A stretch of DNA of 64,000 nt from CAIQPS01 sp963843455. GTDB taxonomy: Bacteria; Actinomycetota; Thermoleophilia; RBG-16-64-13. The notes under the pieces were generated by a model. The model made no database searches. It had not been told where the DNA came from and worked only from the letters and a program-made list of their open reading frames with translations. Both the position numbers and the translations under genes were made by a program. Where the stretch lies: the NCBI GenBank assembly GCA_963843455.1, contig CAWJKE010000010.1, forward strand, positions 124,001-188,000, in the 5' to 3' direction. Positions 1-8,283 of this stretch are shown in pieces; position 1 is the first letter of the stretch; every line of letters starts with the position of its first letter.

Positions 1-618
1 CGGGAGACCACGGGGCGCTCCGGCACCATGCGCCTCTCAGCCGGCGCCTACCTCAGGTCCATCTATCAGTTCCCGCTGCACTTCATCACCCAGAAGCGCT
101 ACGGACAGTGCGAGCGCAAGCGGCCGTGGGTTGTTCACCTGGCCCTCATGCTGAGCTACGTGACCATGCTCGTGCTCATCATGTTCTTTCTCGAGTACAT
201 GTGGTCCGGGCCCGCGATCGATTGGCGCGTCCACGTGTTCGGCTATCTGGCCAGCGCCGGCCTGATCTTCGCCACCCTGTGGGCGATCGTGGGCCGGCTG
301 AAGAAGATGGAGGCCCAGCACCAGCATTCGCACGAGAGCGACTGGATCTTCCTGATCCTGCTGCTCGTGGTAGCGCTGACCGGAGTGCTGCAGCACGTGC
401 TTCACAGGGCGGACGCCGACGTAGCGGCCAACGTGGTCTACGTGGTGCACCTCATGGCAGTCGTGCCGATGCTGGGACTCGAGGTTCCCTTCAGTAAATG
501 GTCGCACATGGCTTATCGCCCGCTGGCCATGTACTTCGCGACCCTGCGCAAGCAGATGGTGCCGGCACCGGTGCCTGAGGAAGCCCCCGGCGACATGCAG
601 ACCGAGCCCGTCGCCTGA
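1..618 (+). CDS. Membrane heme-b type subunit, NarI/HdrE-like (C-terminal part)
   Basis: The frame is open to the left window edge, so the N-terminus is missing; the ATG at 28 has no ribosome binding site and is probably internal. Counting from that ATG, four hydrophobic segments lie near residues 36-56, 69-89, 104-124 and 133-152, with histidines at or near their ends (H37, H69, H123, H126, H141) that could ligate b hemes. This matches the nitrate-reductase-gamma fold used by HdrE, QmoC and TmcC-like proteins, which pass electrons between menaquinone and a cytoplasmic iron-sulfur module. The missing upstream part could hold an HdrC-like ferredoxin domain. The tail after residue 178 is Pro/Glu-rich. 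A DsrE2 gene follows 37 bp downstream, hinting at sulfur or thiol redox chemistry; that link is inference. Confidence 0.7.
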   Translation, partial: RETTGRSGTMRLSAGAYLRSIYQFPLHFITQKRYGQCERKRPWVVHLALMLSYVTMLVLIMFFLEYMWSGPAIDWRVHVFGYLASAGLIFATLWAIVGRLKKMEAQHQHSHESDWIFLILLLVVALTGVLQHVLHRADADVAANVVYVVHLMAVVPMLGLEVPFSKWSHMAYRPLAMYFATLRKQMVPAPVPEEAPGDMQTEPVA

Positions 619-655
619 ACTAGCAGTACACCGCAAGATCGAGCAAGGAGATCCC

Positions 656-1135
656 ATGGCAGACACAACGAAAAAGACCATCATCCTTTTCAGCGGTGAC
701 TTCGACAAAGTCATGGCCGCCCTCATCATCGCGAACGGTGCCGCCGCCATGGGCGACGACGTCACCATCTTCTGCACGTTCTGGGGTCTGAACGCCCTCC
801 GTAAGCCGGAGAAAGTCAAGACCGAGAAGAAGTTCCTGCAGGGCATGTTCGGCAAGATGATGCCCCGCGGTATCAACAAGCTGGGCATGTCGAAGATGAA
901 CTTCGCAGGCATGGGCGTGCCCATGATGAACAAAGTGATGAAAGCCGAGGGGGCCATGACGCTGCAGCAGCTACTGGACGCCGCGATAGAGCAGGGCGTC
1001 AAGCTGATCGCCTGCACCATGACCATGGATCTTCTGGGCTTCAAGAAGGAAGAGCTCCTGGACGGGGTCGAATACGCCGGCGTCGCTGCCTACCTGGCTG
1101 AGGCGGACGAGGCGAACGTCAATCTGTTTATCTAG
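656..1135 (+). CDS. DsrE/DsrF-like (DsrE2) family protein
   Basis: This 159-residue protein has the DsrE2 pattern: an N-terminal strand ending in FSGDFDKVMAAL, the glycine/alanine stretch NGAAAMGDDV, an FCTFWG motif with Cys40, a Met-rich middle (residues 63-95), and IACTMTMDLLG with Cys120. DsrE-fold proteins carry or transfer sulfur, or act in thiol redox relays, usually with TusA, DsrC or Hdr-like partners. Cys40 and Cys120 are the candidate active thiols. An AAGGAG box sits 8 bp before the ATG. It lies between a membrane cytochrome and an AhpD-like protein and is presumably co-transcribed with both. A longer paralog is encoded at 27140-27745, next to a TusA gene. Confidence 0.85.
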   Translation: MADTTKKTIILFSGDFDKVMAALIIANGAAAMGDDVTIFCTFWGLNALRKPEKVKTEKKFLQGMFGKMMPRGINKLGMSKMNFAGMGVPMMNKVMKAEGAMTLQQLLDAAIEQGVKLIACTMTMDLLGFKKEELLDGVEYAGVAAYLAEADEANVNLFI

Positions 1136-1144
1136 CAGCAGCAC

Positions 1145-1645
1145 TTGAGGCCGACCTGGGAGTATCGACGGCGTCACTATCATCGTCCTTCTGAGCTGCT
1201 GCATGATCTGCGCGCGCTTCGGCGTCAACGGTCCCGGATCAACGGCATGGGGAGGGGCACGTTGATCGACCGAGCCTTCCAGGAGCGCCTGATGCTGACG
1301 GTGACCGAAGTGAATGGCTGCCGCTACTGCGAGTATGCGCACGCCAGGATGGCGTTGGCCGCCGGTGTCACGCGCGCGGATGTAGAGGCACTGGGCGTAG
1401 GGCGGCTAGACGGATGTCCACCGGAAGAAATCCCCGCTTTGCTCTACGCTCAGCACTGGGCGGAGATGGGTGCCGAGCCCGAACCAGAAGCCCGTCAACG
1501 CGTTCTGGAGACCTACGGGCAGGCGAAGACCGAGGCCATAGAACTATCGATGCGCATGATCCGGGTGGGCAACCTCACCGGCAACACCTGGGACTACTTG
1601 ATGTATCGCGCTTCTTTTGGCCGCTGGGGGAACACACAGCGTTGA
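1145..1645 (+). CDS. Carboxymuconolactone decarboxylase / AhpD-like protein
   Basis: The 166-residue product contains CRYCEYAHARMA (Cys59, Cys62, His66), the CxxC...H active site of AhpD-like peroxidase-reductase proteins in the carboxymuconolactone decarboxylase superfamily. The rest is helical, as in the family. Such proteins are usually thiol oxidoreductases; the exact substrate cannot be told. The TTG start at 1145 lies 9 bp after the DsrE2 stop and is the first start in this frame; an internal ATG at 1247 would still keep the CxxC motif, so the N-terminus is uncertain. It ends 31 bp from the oppositely oriented ferredoxin subunit. Confidence 0.75.
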   Translation: MRPTWEYRRRHYHRPSELLHDLRALRRQRSRINGMGRGTLIDRAFQERLMLTVTEVNGCRYCEYAHARMALAAGVTRADVEALGVGRLDGCPPEEIPALLYAQHWAEMGAEPEPEARQRVLETYGQAKTEAIELSMRMIRVGNLTGNTWDYLMYRASFGRWGNTQR

Positions 1646-1676
1646 TGCACCCCCCATCTCACGAAGTTGCGAACGG

Positions 1677-2180
1677 CTACCGTCTTCCCGCCAGTCGGAC
1701 GGCCGCCCTCTTCTCGACGTCAAGGGTAAGCGTGTTCGGGTCTCCGTAATGGAGTGCTTTGCTCGGGCAGACTCTGACGCAGGCCGGCTCGAGCCCCGCT
1801 TCAAGGCGGGCACTGCACAGGTCGCATTTCTGCATCGTGCCGTCCCCGCCGAAACGGGGTACCCCGAAAGGACAGGCTATCGAGCAGCTGTGACATCCGA
1901 TACATAGCTGAGCGTCGATCCGCACAGCGCGGGTCGCAGCATCCCGGGAGATGGCCCCGGTGGGGCAAGCAACACGACACGGGGCGTCCTCGCAGTGCAT
2001 GCAGGCCATGGAAACGTAGCGAAGCCGGGCCTCTGGATAGGCGCCCGATTCTACGGTGAAGACTTGGCGCCAGGCGGTGGGCTCCCCACCTACCTCCAAA
2101 TCGTTCTGATCCATACAGGCGACCGCACATGCCATGCAGCCGACGCAGCGGTCGAGGTCGAGGCGAAGGGCGTAGCTCAT
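1677..2180 (-). CDS. Ferredoxin-type beta subunit of a DMSO-reductase family enzyme
   Basis: The 167-residue protein carries four cysteine clusters of the DmsB/PsrB/PhsB kind: C12-x2-C15-x2-C18-x3-C22 near the N-terminus, CMHCEDAPCRVACP, CIGCHSCSIACPFG, and CDLC...CVRVCP. Each set supplies ligands for a 4Fe-4S cluster, giving an electron wire out of the molybdenum subunit. The ATG at 2180 is preferred over an upstream start at 2231 because it overlaps the stop of the catalytic gene in an ATGA, typical of translational coupling. No twin-arginine signal is present. No NrfD-like membrane anchor follows in the window, so the pair may be a soluble cytoplasmic enzyme. Confidence 0.9.
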   Translation of the reverse strand: MSYALRLDLDRCVGCMACAVACMDQNDLEVGGEPTAWRQVFTVESGAYPEARLRYVSMACMHCEDAPCRVACPTGAISRDAATRAVRIDAQLCIGCHSCSIACPFGVPRFGGDGTMQKCDLCSARLEAGLEPACVRVCPSKALHYGDPNTLTLDVEKRAAVRLAGRR

Positions 2181-4405
2181 TTCGGTGCCTCCGGGGTCAC
2201 TGCCTTGCCGGGCATCTTCCGCACCGCGCAAAGTGCCGCCTTGTAGCCGGGAAAACCCGAGATGGGATCGAGGTAGTCACCTTCGAGAAGCCTGTTCACG
2301 TCGGCCTCCGGGTACCCGTGAAACATGTGCACGTCTCCGGGCCGGATCATGTGCGAGAGGTTGGCCCGCACCCAGATCGACCCGGTCGGGGTAGCAAGCT
2401 CGATGGCATCGCCCTGGGCTATGCCGAGTGCGCTGGCGTCCGCGGGATTGAGGTCTGCCGCCGCATCCGGTCGGAGGCTGCGTACCCAGGGCAGACGAAA
2501 CAGGCGCGAATGGATGAACATCGGTAGGCGGGCCCCGGTACTCAGCACGAAGGGGTAGGCCTTGGCCCTCTCCGGTGAGGACACCGGGCTAAAGGGCGGC
2601 TCCGCGTAGATAGGAAGTCCATCGATGCCCGGGAGGTCGGAGTACTTCTCAAGAATGGACGAGGAGAACTCCATCTTGCCGCTGGGCGTACGGAAGCCAG
2701 ATTTCTCGTATCCCCTGTGGGTGGTCGGGCTCGGACTGGGGACCGGCATGCCGGCTGGGTGGGTCTTCAATTCCGCGATGCGCATGCCGCTTGGTTCTAG
2801 GATCCAATCAAACGCGGCCTCAAGAGCGCCGCCAAAGTCTGGAGCACCGTTGGGGAGGTAGCCACCCCGGTCTCCGCCGGCGGCCGGCACCTCATAATCG
2901 AGCCCCAGTTTGTCGGCCAGGGCAAAGATGATGTCGAAGTCCGAGCGCGACTCCCCCAGAGGTTCGATGACGGGAGTCGTGTAGACGATGTACTTCTGGG
3001 GATAGCAGCGCAGCTCGCTCCGTTCGAGGGACGAGCAGGTGGGAAGGACGATGTCGGCGTGCTTGGCACTGTCGGTAAGAAAGAGATCGACGTCCACGAT
3101 GAAATCCAGCTTGTCGACCGCCGAGAGAAACCCCTCGGAATCAGGCCACAGCCGGTAGTTCATGCCGAAGGCGACCAGCCCCCGCAAGGGATACGGCTCT
3201 CCGGTCGCTACCTGTCGGGGAATGTCCATCGACTGGCATTCGTCCACCATCTCCGTCCATACCGGAAAGCGGGTCTGCCCGACGCGGGGGGGCAGTTCGC
3301 TCCACGGCCGGGACAGCTCGAACTCGTGCTCGCGGGTGGTAAATCCGGCCCCGGATACATGCAGCCAACTGGGCGACGCCGGGACGTTTCCACCTGGTAC
3401 GTCGAAGTTGCCGGTCAATCCGATGAGGGCGAGCGTCGCTCGCTCGCATTGGACCCCGTTCACGTGGTGGACGACCGGGGACGAACTCGGCATCATCGCC
3501 GCCGGCTTGCTCGTCGCATAGAGGAGTGCGGCATCTCGGATCTTGGCCGCCGGGACTCCCGTTATCTCCTCGGCCCGCTCCAAGGTGAACTCGGCTGCAT
3601 AGCGGCGGAACTCATCGAAGCCTCGCGTCCATCGCGACACGAACTCCCGATCATGAAGTCCCTCGGAGATGATGACGGTCGCCATGGCGAGCGCCAGAGC
3701 GCCGTCGGTGCCAGGTCGCAACTGGAGGTGGATATCGGCGATGGAGGCCAGAGGGGTCACCCGCGGGTCGGCCACGATGAACTTGACGCCGCGGTCGCGG
3801 GCATCGAGGAGGTGGCGGGATTGGAGGGTGCTGCCATGAAAGGGATTGCGCCCAAGAGCGAATAGGCATTTCGTGTTCGCAAGATCCGGGGAGGTCCCCT
3901 GACCGTACATGGAACGCCAGGCCATGACGGCGGCCGTGTTGCAGGCGCTCGACTCCGTGCAGTAGTTGGGTGAGCCATAGAGCATGGCCAGCCTCTGCAA
4001 GAAGGGCCGCGGGTGTTTAGGGTACCCACAGTAAAAGACCACTGATTGCGGGCCGCTATCGACCTTGATCCTCTGCAGGTTCTCGGCGATGGTATCGAGC
4101 GCCTCGGTCCAGGAGATGGGCACCATCTGGCCGCTGCCGCGGGGTCCCACTCTTTTCATGGGTGTGCGAAGCCGGTCCTCGTGGTAGACCCACTGGCGCT
4201 GCGCCGCACCCTTCGCACAGAGCGTGCCGGCATTCTGGGGATTCTCCAGGCTGCCCTCGACCTTGATGACCCGGCCGTCCTTGACGTAGCAGTCAAGCCC
4301 GCATTGGGTGACGGGGTCGCAGATCGTGCAGACCGACTTCCGCACTTCGATCCCGGTCTCAATCCCGGGGATCTTGGCCCTGCTCATCCGTTCGAGTCTG
4401 TCCAT
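2177..4405 (-). CDS. Molybdopterin oxidoreductase, catalytic subunit (DMSO reductase family)
   Basis: At 742 residues this has the normal length for the family. Cys26, Cys29, Cys35 and Cys63 form an N-terminal 4Fe-4S site, and the segment PNYCTESSACNTA (about 146-158) is where the molybdenum ligand sits, with Cys155 the likely ligand. Later segments typical of bis-MGD enzymes are visible (FALGRNPFHG, ADIVLPTCSSLERSE and a dinucleotide-binding C-terminus). No Tat signal is seen, so it probably acts in the cytoplasm. The CxxCx5C spacing and the C-terminus resemble the acetylene-hydratase and uncharacterised 'molybdopterin-dependent oxidoreductase' branch more than PsrA or PhsA. The substrate cannot be predicted. 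The beta subunit follows in a 4-bp overlap. Confidence 0.9.
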   Translation of the reverse strand: MDRLERMSRAKIPGIETGIEVRKSVCTICDPVTQCGLDCYVKDGRVIKVEGSLENPQNAGTLCAKGAAQRQWVYHEDRLRTPMKRVGPRGSGQMVPISWTEALDTIAENLQRIKVDSGPQSVVFYCGYPKHPRPFLQRLAMLYGSPNYCTESSACNTAAVMAWRSMYGQGTSPDLANTKCLFALGRNPFHGSTLQSRHLLDARDRGVKFIVADPRVTPLASIADIHLQLRPGTDGALALAMATVIISEGLHDREFVSRWTRGFDEFRRYAAEFTLERAEEITGVPAAKIRDAALLYATSKPAAMMPSSSPVVHHVNGVQCERATLALIGLTGNFDVPGGNVPASPSWLHVSGAGFTTREHEFELSRPWSELPPRVGQTRFPVWTEMVDECQSMDIPRQVATGEPYPLRGLVAFGMNYRLWPDSEGFLSAVDKLDFIVDVDLFLTDSAKHADIVLPTCSSLERSELRCYPQKYIVYTTPVIEPLGESRSDFDIIFALADKLGLDYEVPAAGGDRGGYLPNGAPDFGGALEAAFDWILEPSGMRIAELKTHPAGMPVPSPSPTTHRGYEKSGFRTPSGKMEFSSSILEKYSDLPGIDGLPIYAEPPFSPVSSPERAKAYPFVLSTGARLPMFIHSRLFRLPWVRSLRPDAAADLNPADASALGIAQGDAIELATPTGSIWVRANLSHMIRPGDVHMFHGYPEADVNRLLEGDYLDPISGFPGYKAALCAVRKMPGKAVTPEAPK

Positions 4406-4500
4406 GCGCCCTCCGGCATCCCGTTGCGCCTGTGCTAGATCATGGCCTCGACCCCGGGTCGGGGCTGTCCCTGCATTGTAGGGGATTGACGCGGGGGCGC

Positions 4501-4550
4501 TAAGAGCATTCTCATCTAGCTCTTACCTTCATCTAACCCCCGATTCTTAC
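4501..4550. promoter_or_regulatory. Candidate operator region of the divergent promoter
   Basis: In the 247-bp gap between the molybdopterin gene and the DUF4405 gene, TAAGAGC (4501-4507) and GCTCTTA (4519-4525) form a perfect 7-bp inverted repeat. TCTCATCTA (4510) recurs as CTTCATCTA (4527), and TCTTAC occurs at 4521 and 4545. A TCTCATC box also lies upstream of the Cys-rich protein at the other end of this two-component locus. These look like response-regulator boxes, but that is inference. The rest of the gap shows no gene. Confidence 0.35.
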
Positions 4551-4652
4551 ACTCCTAACATACCCTGCGAGGTATCGACCGTGGGACCCGGCACTTATCT
4601 GGGGACCCGCACCGCGGGGCGCAGTGTGACCTCGACATTATGGGAGAAACCG

Positions 4653-5288
4653 ATGAGAGAAGTTCTGGTCGAAAGACGTGGGCCGCCGAGCCGGCGGACC
4701 GTCGTGCATTGGGTGACCGTGCTCTTGCTGAGCGTTTCCGGCCTGCTCACCACCCTTACCGGCATCTATTTCCTGTTCTTGCCGTCAGGCGGGTACCAGG
4801 GAGGAAGAAATCCTCACTACGGGCAGACCTTCCTCTTTGACCGCAGCATTTGGAGCGACATCCACACCTGGGCGGGGATCGTCATGATCGCCGTGTCGCT
4901 GTTCCACGTGATCCTCCACTGGCAGTGGGTGGCCGAGATGGGAAGGCGCTCCCTTGCTGTGGCGCGAGGCCGGCGGAAGCCGTTCAACCGCAAGATCTGG
5001 GCTCGGGTAGGCGTTGTGACCGCGATAGGGATCGTATTCCTCGGCGTGGCCGCCTCCGGGATCTACTTCTTCGTGCTGCCCGGCGGTCAAGGAAGTAACC
5101 GAGCGGTGCAGTTTCTGTTCAGCCGCAGTACCTGGGACCTCGTGCATACGTGGACGGGGGTCCTCATGATCATCGCCGCCGTGGTACATCTGACGATGCG
5201 CTGGAAGTGGGTTGCTCGAGTGACACCGAGCGCGACCCGAGCGTTGGTGACACGCCGTGACCGCCGACCCGAACGGAGCTACGTATGA
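4653..5288 (+). CDS. DUF4405-type membrane cytochrome b-like protein, internally duplicated
   Basis: The 211-residue product has four transmembrane helices arranged as two copies of one unit. Each unit starts with (T/S)GIYF, continues through a Gly-rich loop and an FLF-R-S(I/T)W motif, then reads (I/V)HTW-G and ends in H...(H/R)W(Q/K)WV. The HTW histidines and those in VILHWQW and VVHLTMRW are suitable heme ligands; DUF4405 proteins are thought to be b-type cytochrome-like, although the function is not established. The ATG at 4653 follows GGGAGA; the open frame extends upstream without a plausible start. It overlaps the next gene by ATGA and heads an operon with two secreted Gly-rich proteins and a two-component system. 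Confidence 0.7.
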   Translation: MREVLVERRGPPSRRTVVHWVTVLLLSVSGLLTTLTGIYFLFLPSGGYQGGRNPHYGQTFLFDRSIWSDIHTWAGIVMIAVSLFHVILHWQWVAEMGRRSLAVARGRRKPFNRKIWARVGVVTAIGIVFLGVAASGIYFFVLPGGQGSNRAVQFLFSRSTWDLVHTWTGVLMIIAAVVHLTMRWKWVARVTPSATRALVTRRDRRPERSYV

Positions 5289-5554
5289 TCAGGCGCGTGG
5301 TGATGCTGGTGATCCTCGTCGCGATCTCCGGACTGCTGGTGTTCGGCGCGGTCCACCGCACCGAATCGGTGCTGGCGAGCGAGGGGCGAGGTTCGGGGAC
5401 GGTCGAGGTCCAAGCGTCGGGCTCAGAAGTCGGCGTCGGTGGACATGGCGCAGGAGCCGGGCTCGGGAATGGAAGCGGGCGAGGAGCAGACGGGAACGGA
5501 GGGCGCCGCGGTGGCGGCCAGGTCGGTGGTGGAAACGAGGCCGGCGGCTACTGA
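5285..5554 (+). CDS. Small secreted glycine-rich protein
   Basis: An 89-residue protein of unknown function. Residues 3-22 form a hydrophobic signal peptide after MIRR, with a possible cleavage after the AxA-like stretch near residues 20-32. The mature part is almost entirely Gly, Ser, Asn and Arg with no cysteine or recognisable domain. The start codon overlaps the preceding stop (ATGA), so translation is probably coupled to the DUF4405 gene. The composition suggests a disordered extracytoplasmic segment. It may be a partner or ligand-presenting element for the neighbouring sensor kinase, but nothing in the sequence proves this. Confidence 0.6.
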   Translation: MIRRVVMLVILVAISGLLVFGAVHRTESVLASEGRGSGTVEVQASGSEVGVGGHGAGAGLGNGSGRGADGNGGRRGGGQVGGGNEAGGY

Positions 5555-5635
5555 AGTCGAGCGCAGATATACTGGCATCTCAGAACGGTCAGCCGAGAGA
5601 TCGTCCAGTCTGAAGAACGTGTGCGAGGCAGCTTG

Positions 5636-6079
5636 ATGGCGAATGTTGGCCGATCGAGACTCCCCTTTGTCGCCGCCGGCGTCCTGGTGCTCGTCGCGCT
5701 GGCCGCCTTCTTGATCCTCGATCTGGCGGGCGGTTCGGTGGACCCATCCTCCCTGCCGGTGATCAACATTGGTCAGGGCGGCGGTGGTCTGCCGGGCCAG
5801 AACTCGACGCAGCCGGGGCAAGGACACCAAGGTCAGGGCTTCGGTGGTACCACTTCCACCACCGCTGCTGGATCCGTCGACACCCAAGGTCCGCCCGCGA
5901 ATGGGCCCGGCACGACAGCCTCGGCGGCGGGTACCACAACGACCGGAAGCACCGTCCGCGAGACTGTCAATGGTGGTGTGCGCACAGGCGGCACAGGCTC
6001 GGGTGGAGGCAGTGGGGGAACCGGCGCGGGCGGTAGCGGCGGGGGAGTCCTCTCGACAGGCACTACCGGAGGCAGGTGA
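5636..6079 (+). CDS. Secreted or membrane-anchored Gly/Thr-rich low-complexity protein
   Basis: This 147-residue protein begins with a short basic stretch and one hydrophobic helix (about residues 12-32), followed by about 110 residues rich in Gly, Thr, Ser, Gln and Pro. It is probably anchored by the N-terminal helix with a disordered outer part. The ATG at 5636 is chosen because GAGG ends 7 bp upstream; a GTG at 5621 in the same frame would only add five residues. The gene sits between the DUF4405/Gly-rich pair and the response regulator, 4 bp ahead of the latter. Function unknown. Confidence 0.6.
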   Translation: MANVGRSRLPFVAAGVLVLVALAAFLILDLAGGSVDPSSLPVINIGQGGGGLPGQNSTQPGQGHQGQGFGGTTSTTAAGSVDTQGPPANGPGTTASAAGTTTTGSTVRETVNGGVRTGGTGSGGGSGGTGAGGSGGGVLSTGTTGGR

Positions 6080-6083
6080 GGAG

Positions 6084-6806
6084 ATGCGAGTGCTCGTGGT
6101 CGAGGACGAAGAGCGCGTAGCATCGTTCGTGGCAAAGGGGCTCGCAGGCGCCGGCTACGTGACCGAGGTGGCCACCACAGGCCGGGCGGCGCTCGACTCG
6201 ATCCGGGAGCGGGGAGCCGACCTCATCCTTCTCGACGTCGGCCTGCCAGATATCGACGGGTTCGCCGTTCTCGCCGAGCTCCGAAGAACGGATCAGGAGA
6301 CCCCCGTCATCATGCTCACCGCCCGCGGCGATGTGCCGTCCCGGGTCCGCGGACTCGACCTGGGCGCCGACGACTATCTGCCCAAACCCTTTGATTTCGA
6401 CGAGCTGGTGGCCCGAATACGAGCGGCCCTCAGGCACAGCCGGCAGTCCCAGGCTTCGGTACTAGAAGCGGGCGATCTCCATCTCGACCTCAAGACCAGA
6501 AAAGCCCAGCGAGGCGATCGCAGCAGCGATCTGACGTCGCGGGAGTTCGCTCTGCTCGAGTTCCTCATGAGACACGAAGGCCAGGTTCTTTCCCGCTCCC
6601 AGATACTCGGCAGTGTCTGGGGATATGGTTTCGACCCCCAGAGCAACGTCGTCGACGTGTACGTGGGCTACCTCCGCGGCAAGCTCGATCGGCCGGGCGA
6701 GGAGACGATCATCGAGACCGTGCGCGGAGGAGGGTACCGGTTGCGGGTGCCGGAGGGGGCGGAGCCGGCGAGCGGAGGGGCTACCCGGGAGGCCGGGGGC
6801 AATTGA
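6084..6806 (+). CDS. OmpR/PhoB-family response regulator
   Basis: A 240-residue response regulator. The receiver domain (about 1-115) shows the acidic pocket VEDEE, the phosphoacceptor Asp in LILLDVGLPDIDG, the conserved Thr in MLTARG and Lys in YLPKPF. The C-terminal winged-helix domain (about 130-225) has LTSREFALLEFLMRHEG and the recognition-helix segment NVVDVYVGYLRGKLD. The ATG at 6084 follows GGTGAGGAG closely; the frame extends far upstream but only in low-complexity sequence. Its stop overlaps the TTG start of the kinase. It probably controls the flanking secreted-protein genes, since similar TCTCATC boxes precede both ends of the locus. Confidence 0.9.
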   Translation: MRVLVVEDEERVASFVAKGLAGAGYVTEVATTGRAALDSIRERGADLILLDVGLPDIDGFAVLAELRRTDQETPVIMLTARGDVPSRVRGLDLGADDYLPKPFDFDELVARIRAALRHSRQSQASVLEAGDLHLDLKTRKAQRGDRSSDLTSREFALLEFLMRHEGQVLSRSQILGSVWGYGFDPQSNVVDVYVGYLRGKLDRPGEETIIETVRGGGYRLRVPEGAEPASGGATREAGGN

Positions 6807-8176
6807 GGCTCCGCCTCACTCTGTGGTTCGTGTTTGCGGTCGTCGTCATCGCCATCCTCGGAGCGGCGGCGATGTACGCCATCTTGTCCCATCAGCTTCA
6901 CGACGACCTGGATGCGCGTCTGGCCCAGCAGCTCACGCATTACCAGGAAATGGTCTCTACAGCGACCGACGAGCAGTCGTTGGTAGACCTCACCCGCTCG
7001 TACCTGGCGAGCAACCGAGCCAACTCGCTCAGGCAGGCCGGGTTCGTGCTCTCGCTGCAGACCCGGAGCGGATCGGTGGTCTCCAGTTCCGATGCCGTGC
7101 GCCCCGAGGACCTCGCAAAGAGCAAGGAACTGCTTGCGTCCGGTACCCGGTTCCTCGCCGACACTTCGCTTGCGGACGGCGAGTATCGCGTCGCCGGGAC
7201 TCCCGTGACGGCATCAGGTGAGATTGTCGGAGCGGTGGAGGTCGCGGGATCCCTCGCACAAGTGAACTCCACGCTCAACCGACTTCTGCTTCTGCTCGTC
7301 GTGGGCGGGTTGATCGGCTGCGCCGCCGTGGGCCTGGGAACATGGTTCCTACTGGGAAGTGCGCTCGAACCGGTCAGAAGGATCACCCGCACCGCCGCTT
7401 CCATCTCGCGCGAGGATCTCTCCAAGCGGATCGAATATACCGGGCCCAAGGACGAGATCGGCGAGCTCGCCGATACGATGGACGGCATGCTCGATCGCAT
7501 CGAGACAGCGTTCTCGGATCAGGAACAGTTCATCTCCGACGTGTCTCACGAGCTGCGCACCCCGCTCACCATCGTCAAGGGACACCTGCAGGTGCTCGAC
7601 CGCGAGGTAGATCCGGACCCCAAGCTGGTGAAGCAGGAGCATGGCCTGGTGATCGACGAGCTGGACCGGATGAACCGGCTGATCGCCGACCTCCTCACTT
7701 TGGCCAGGGCCGGGCGCGCGGACTTCCTGCGCAAGGAGCCGATCGATCTAGACCTCTTCCTGACTTCGCTGGCGGCCGAGGGGCCGCACCTGGGCGAGCG
7801 GGAATGGAGGATCGACGCTCTCCCCGGCGGAGCGGTAGAGGCCGACCAGGACCGGCTGACGCAGATCTTCCTGAATCTCATGCAGAATGCCGTCGCCCAC
7901 ACGACCGCGGGACAGGTGATAGCTCTCGGCGGTTCGAAGAGGGCGACGGGCGACGCCATCCAGCTATGGGTGCGGGACGAGGGTGAGGGCATGGACGAAC
8001 AGGTGCGCCGGCACGTGTTCGAGCGCTTCTACCGGGGGAAGGGCGACGCCGCAGGCGGCCGGGTGGGCCTGGGGCTGGCTATCGCCCACGCACTCGTCGC
8101 CGCACACGGAGGGAGCATAGACGTCGACAGCTCTCCTGGCCGGGGCGCGCGGTTCACGGTGATCTTGCCTTCCTAA
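6803..8176 (+). CDS. Membrane sensor histidine kinase (HAMP, HisKA, HATPase)
   Basis: A 457-residue sensor kinase. Transmembrane helix 1 is at about 7-30 and helix 2 at about 160-185, enclosing an extracytoplasmic domain of some 130 residues. A HAMP linker follows, then the H-box FISDVSHELRTPLTIVKG, the N-box QIFLNLMQNAVAH, and the G boxes DEGEGMD and GVGLGLAIAHALVAAHGG. It starts at a TTG that overlaps the response-regulator stop (TTGA), so the pair is translationally coupled. The sensing domain matches nothing I recognise. The adjacent small secreted proteins and membrane cytochrome make an envelope or redox signal plausible. Confidence 0.92.
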   Translation: MRLRLTLWFVFAVVVIAILGAAAMYAILSHQLHDDLDARLAQQLTHYQEMVSTATDEQSLVDLTRSYLASNRANSLRQAGFVLSLQTRSGSVVSSSDAVRPEDLAKSKELLASGTRFLADTSLADGEYRVAGTPVTASGEIVGAVEVAGSLAQVNSTLNRLLLLLVVGGLIGCAAVGLGTWFLLGSALEPVRRITRTAASISREDLSKRIEYTGPKDEIGELADTMDGMLDRIETAFSDQEQFISDVSHELRTPLTIVKGHLQVLDREVDPDPKLVKQEHGLVIDELDRMNRLIADLLTLARAGRADFLRKEPIDLDLFLTSLAAEGPHLGEREWRIDALPGGAVEADQDRLTQIFLNLMQNAVAHTTAGQVIALGGSKRATGDAIQLWVRDEGEGMDEQVRRHVFERFYRGKGDAAGGRVGLGLAIAHALVAAHGGSIDVDSSPGRGARFTVILPS

Positions 8177-8182
8177 ATGCTT

Positions 8183-8210
8183 TCTCATCGCCGGTTTAAG
8201 GTGCTCTCAT
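8183..8210 (+). promoter_or_regulatory. Direct-repeat boxes upstream of the Cys-rich protein gene
   Basis: TCTCAT occurs at 8183-8188 and again at 8205-8210, start-to-start 22 bp apart, which is about two helical turns. That is the spacing expected for a head-to-tail OmpR-family dimer. The boxes lie 75-100 bp before the start of the Cys-rich protein gene and directly after the kinase gene. A related box lies at 4510 ahead of the DUF4405 gene. Function is inferred. Confidence 0.35.
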
Positions 8211-8283
8211 ACAGCGGCCCTAGACTCCAGGGTGTCGGATCAACCGACAGGAAGCATGACTACGACGATGAAGGAGGCAAGAA

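Noticed and set aside
37..1044. 335-residue frame on the minus strand opposite the cytochrome and DsrE2 genes
   Set aside because: It has no domain, its composition is that of a reversed GC-rich coding strand, and the plus-strand genes are clear.
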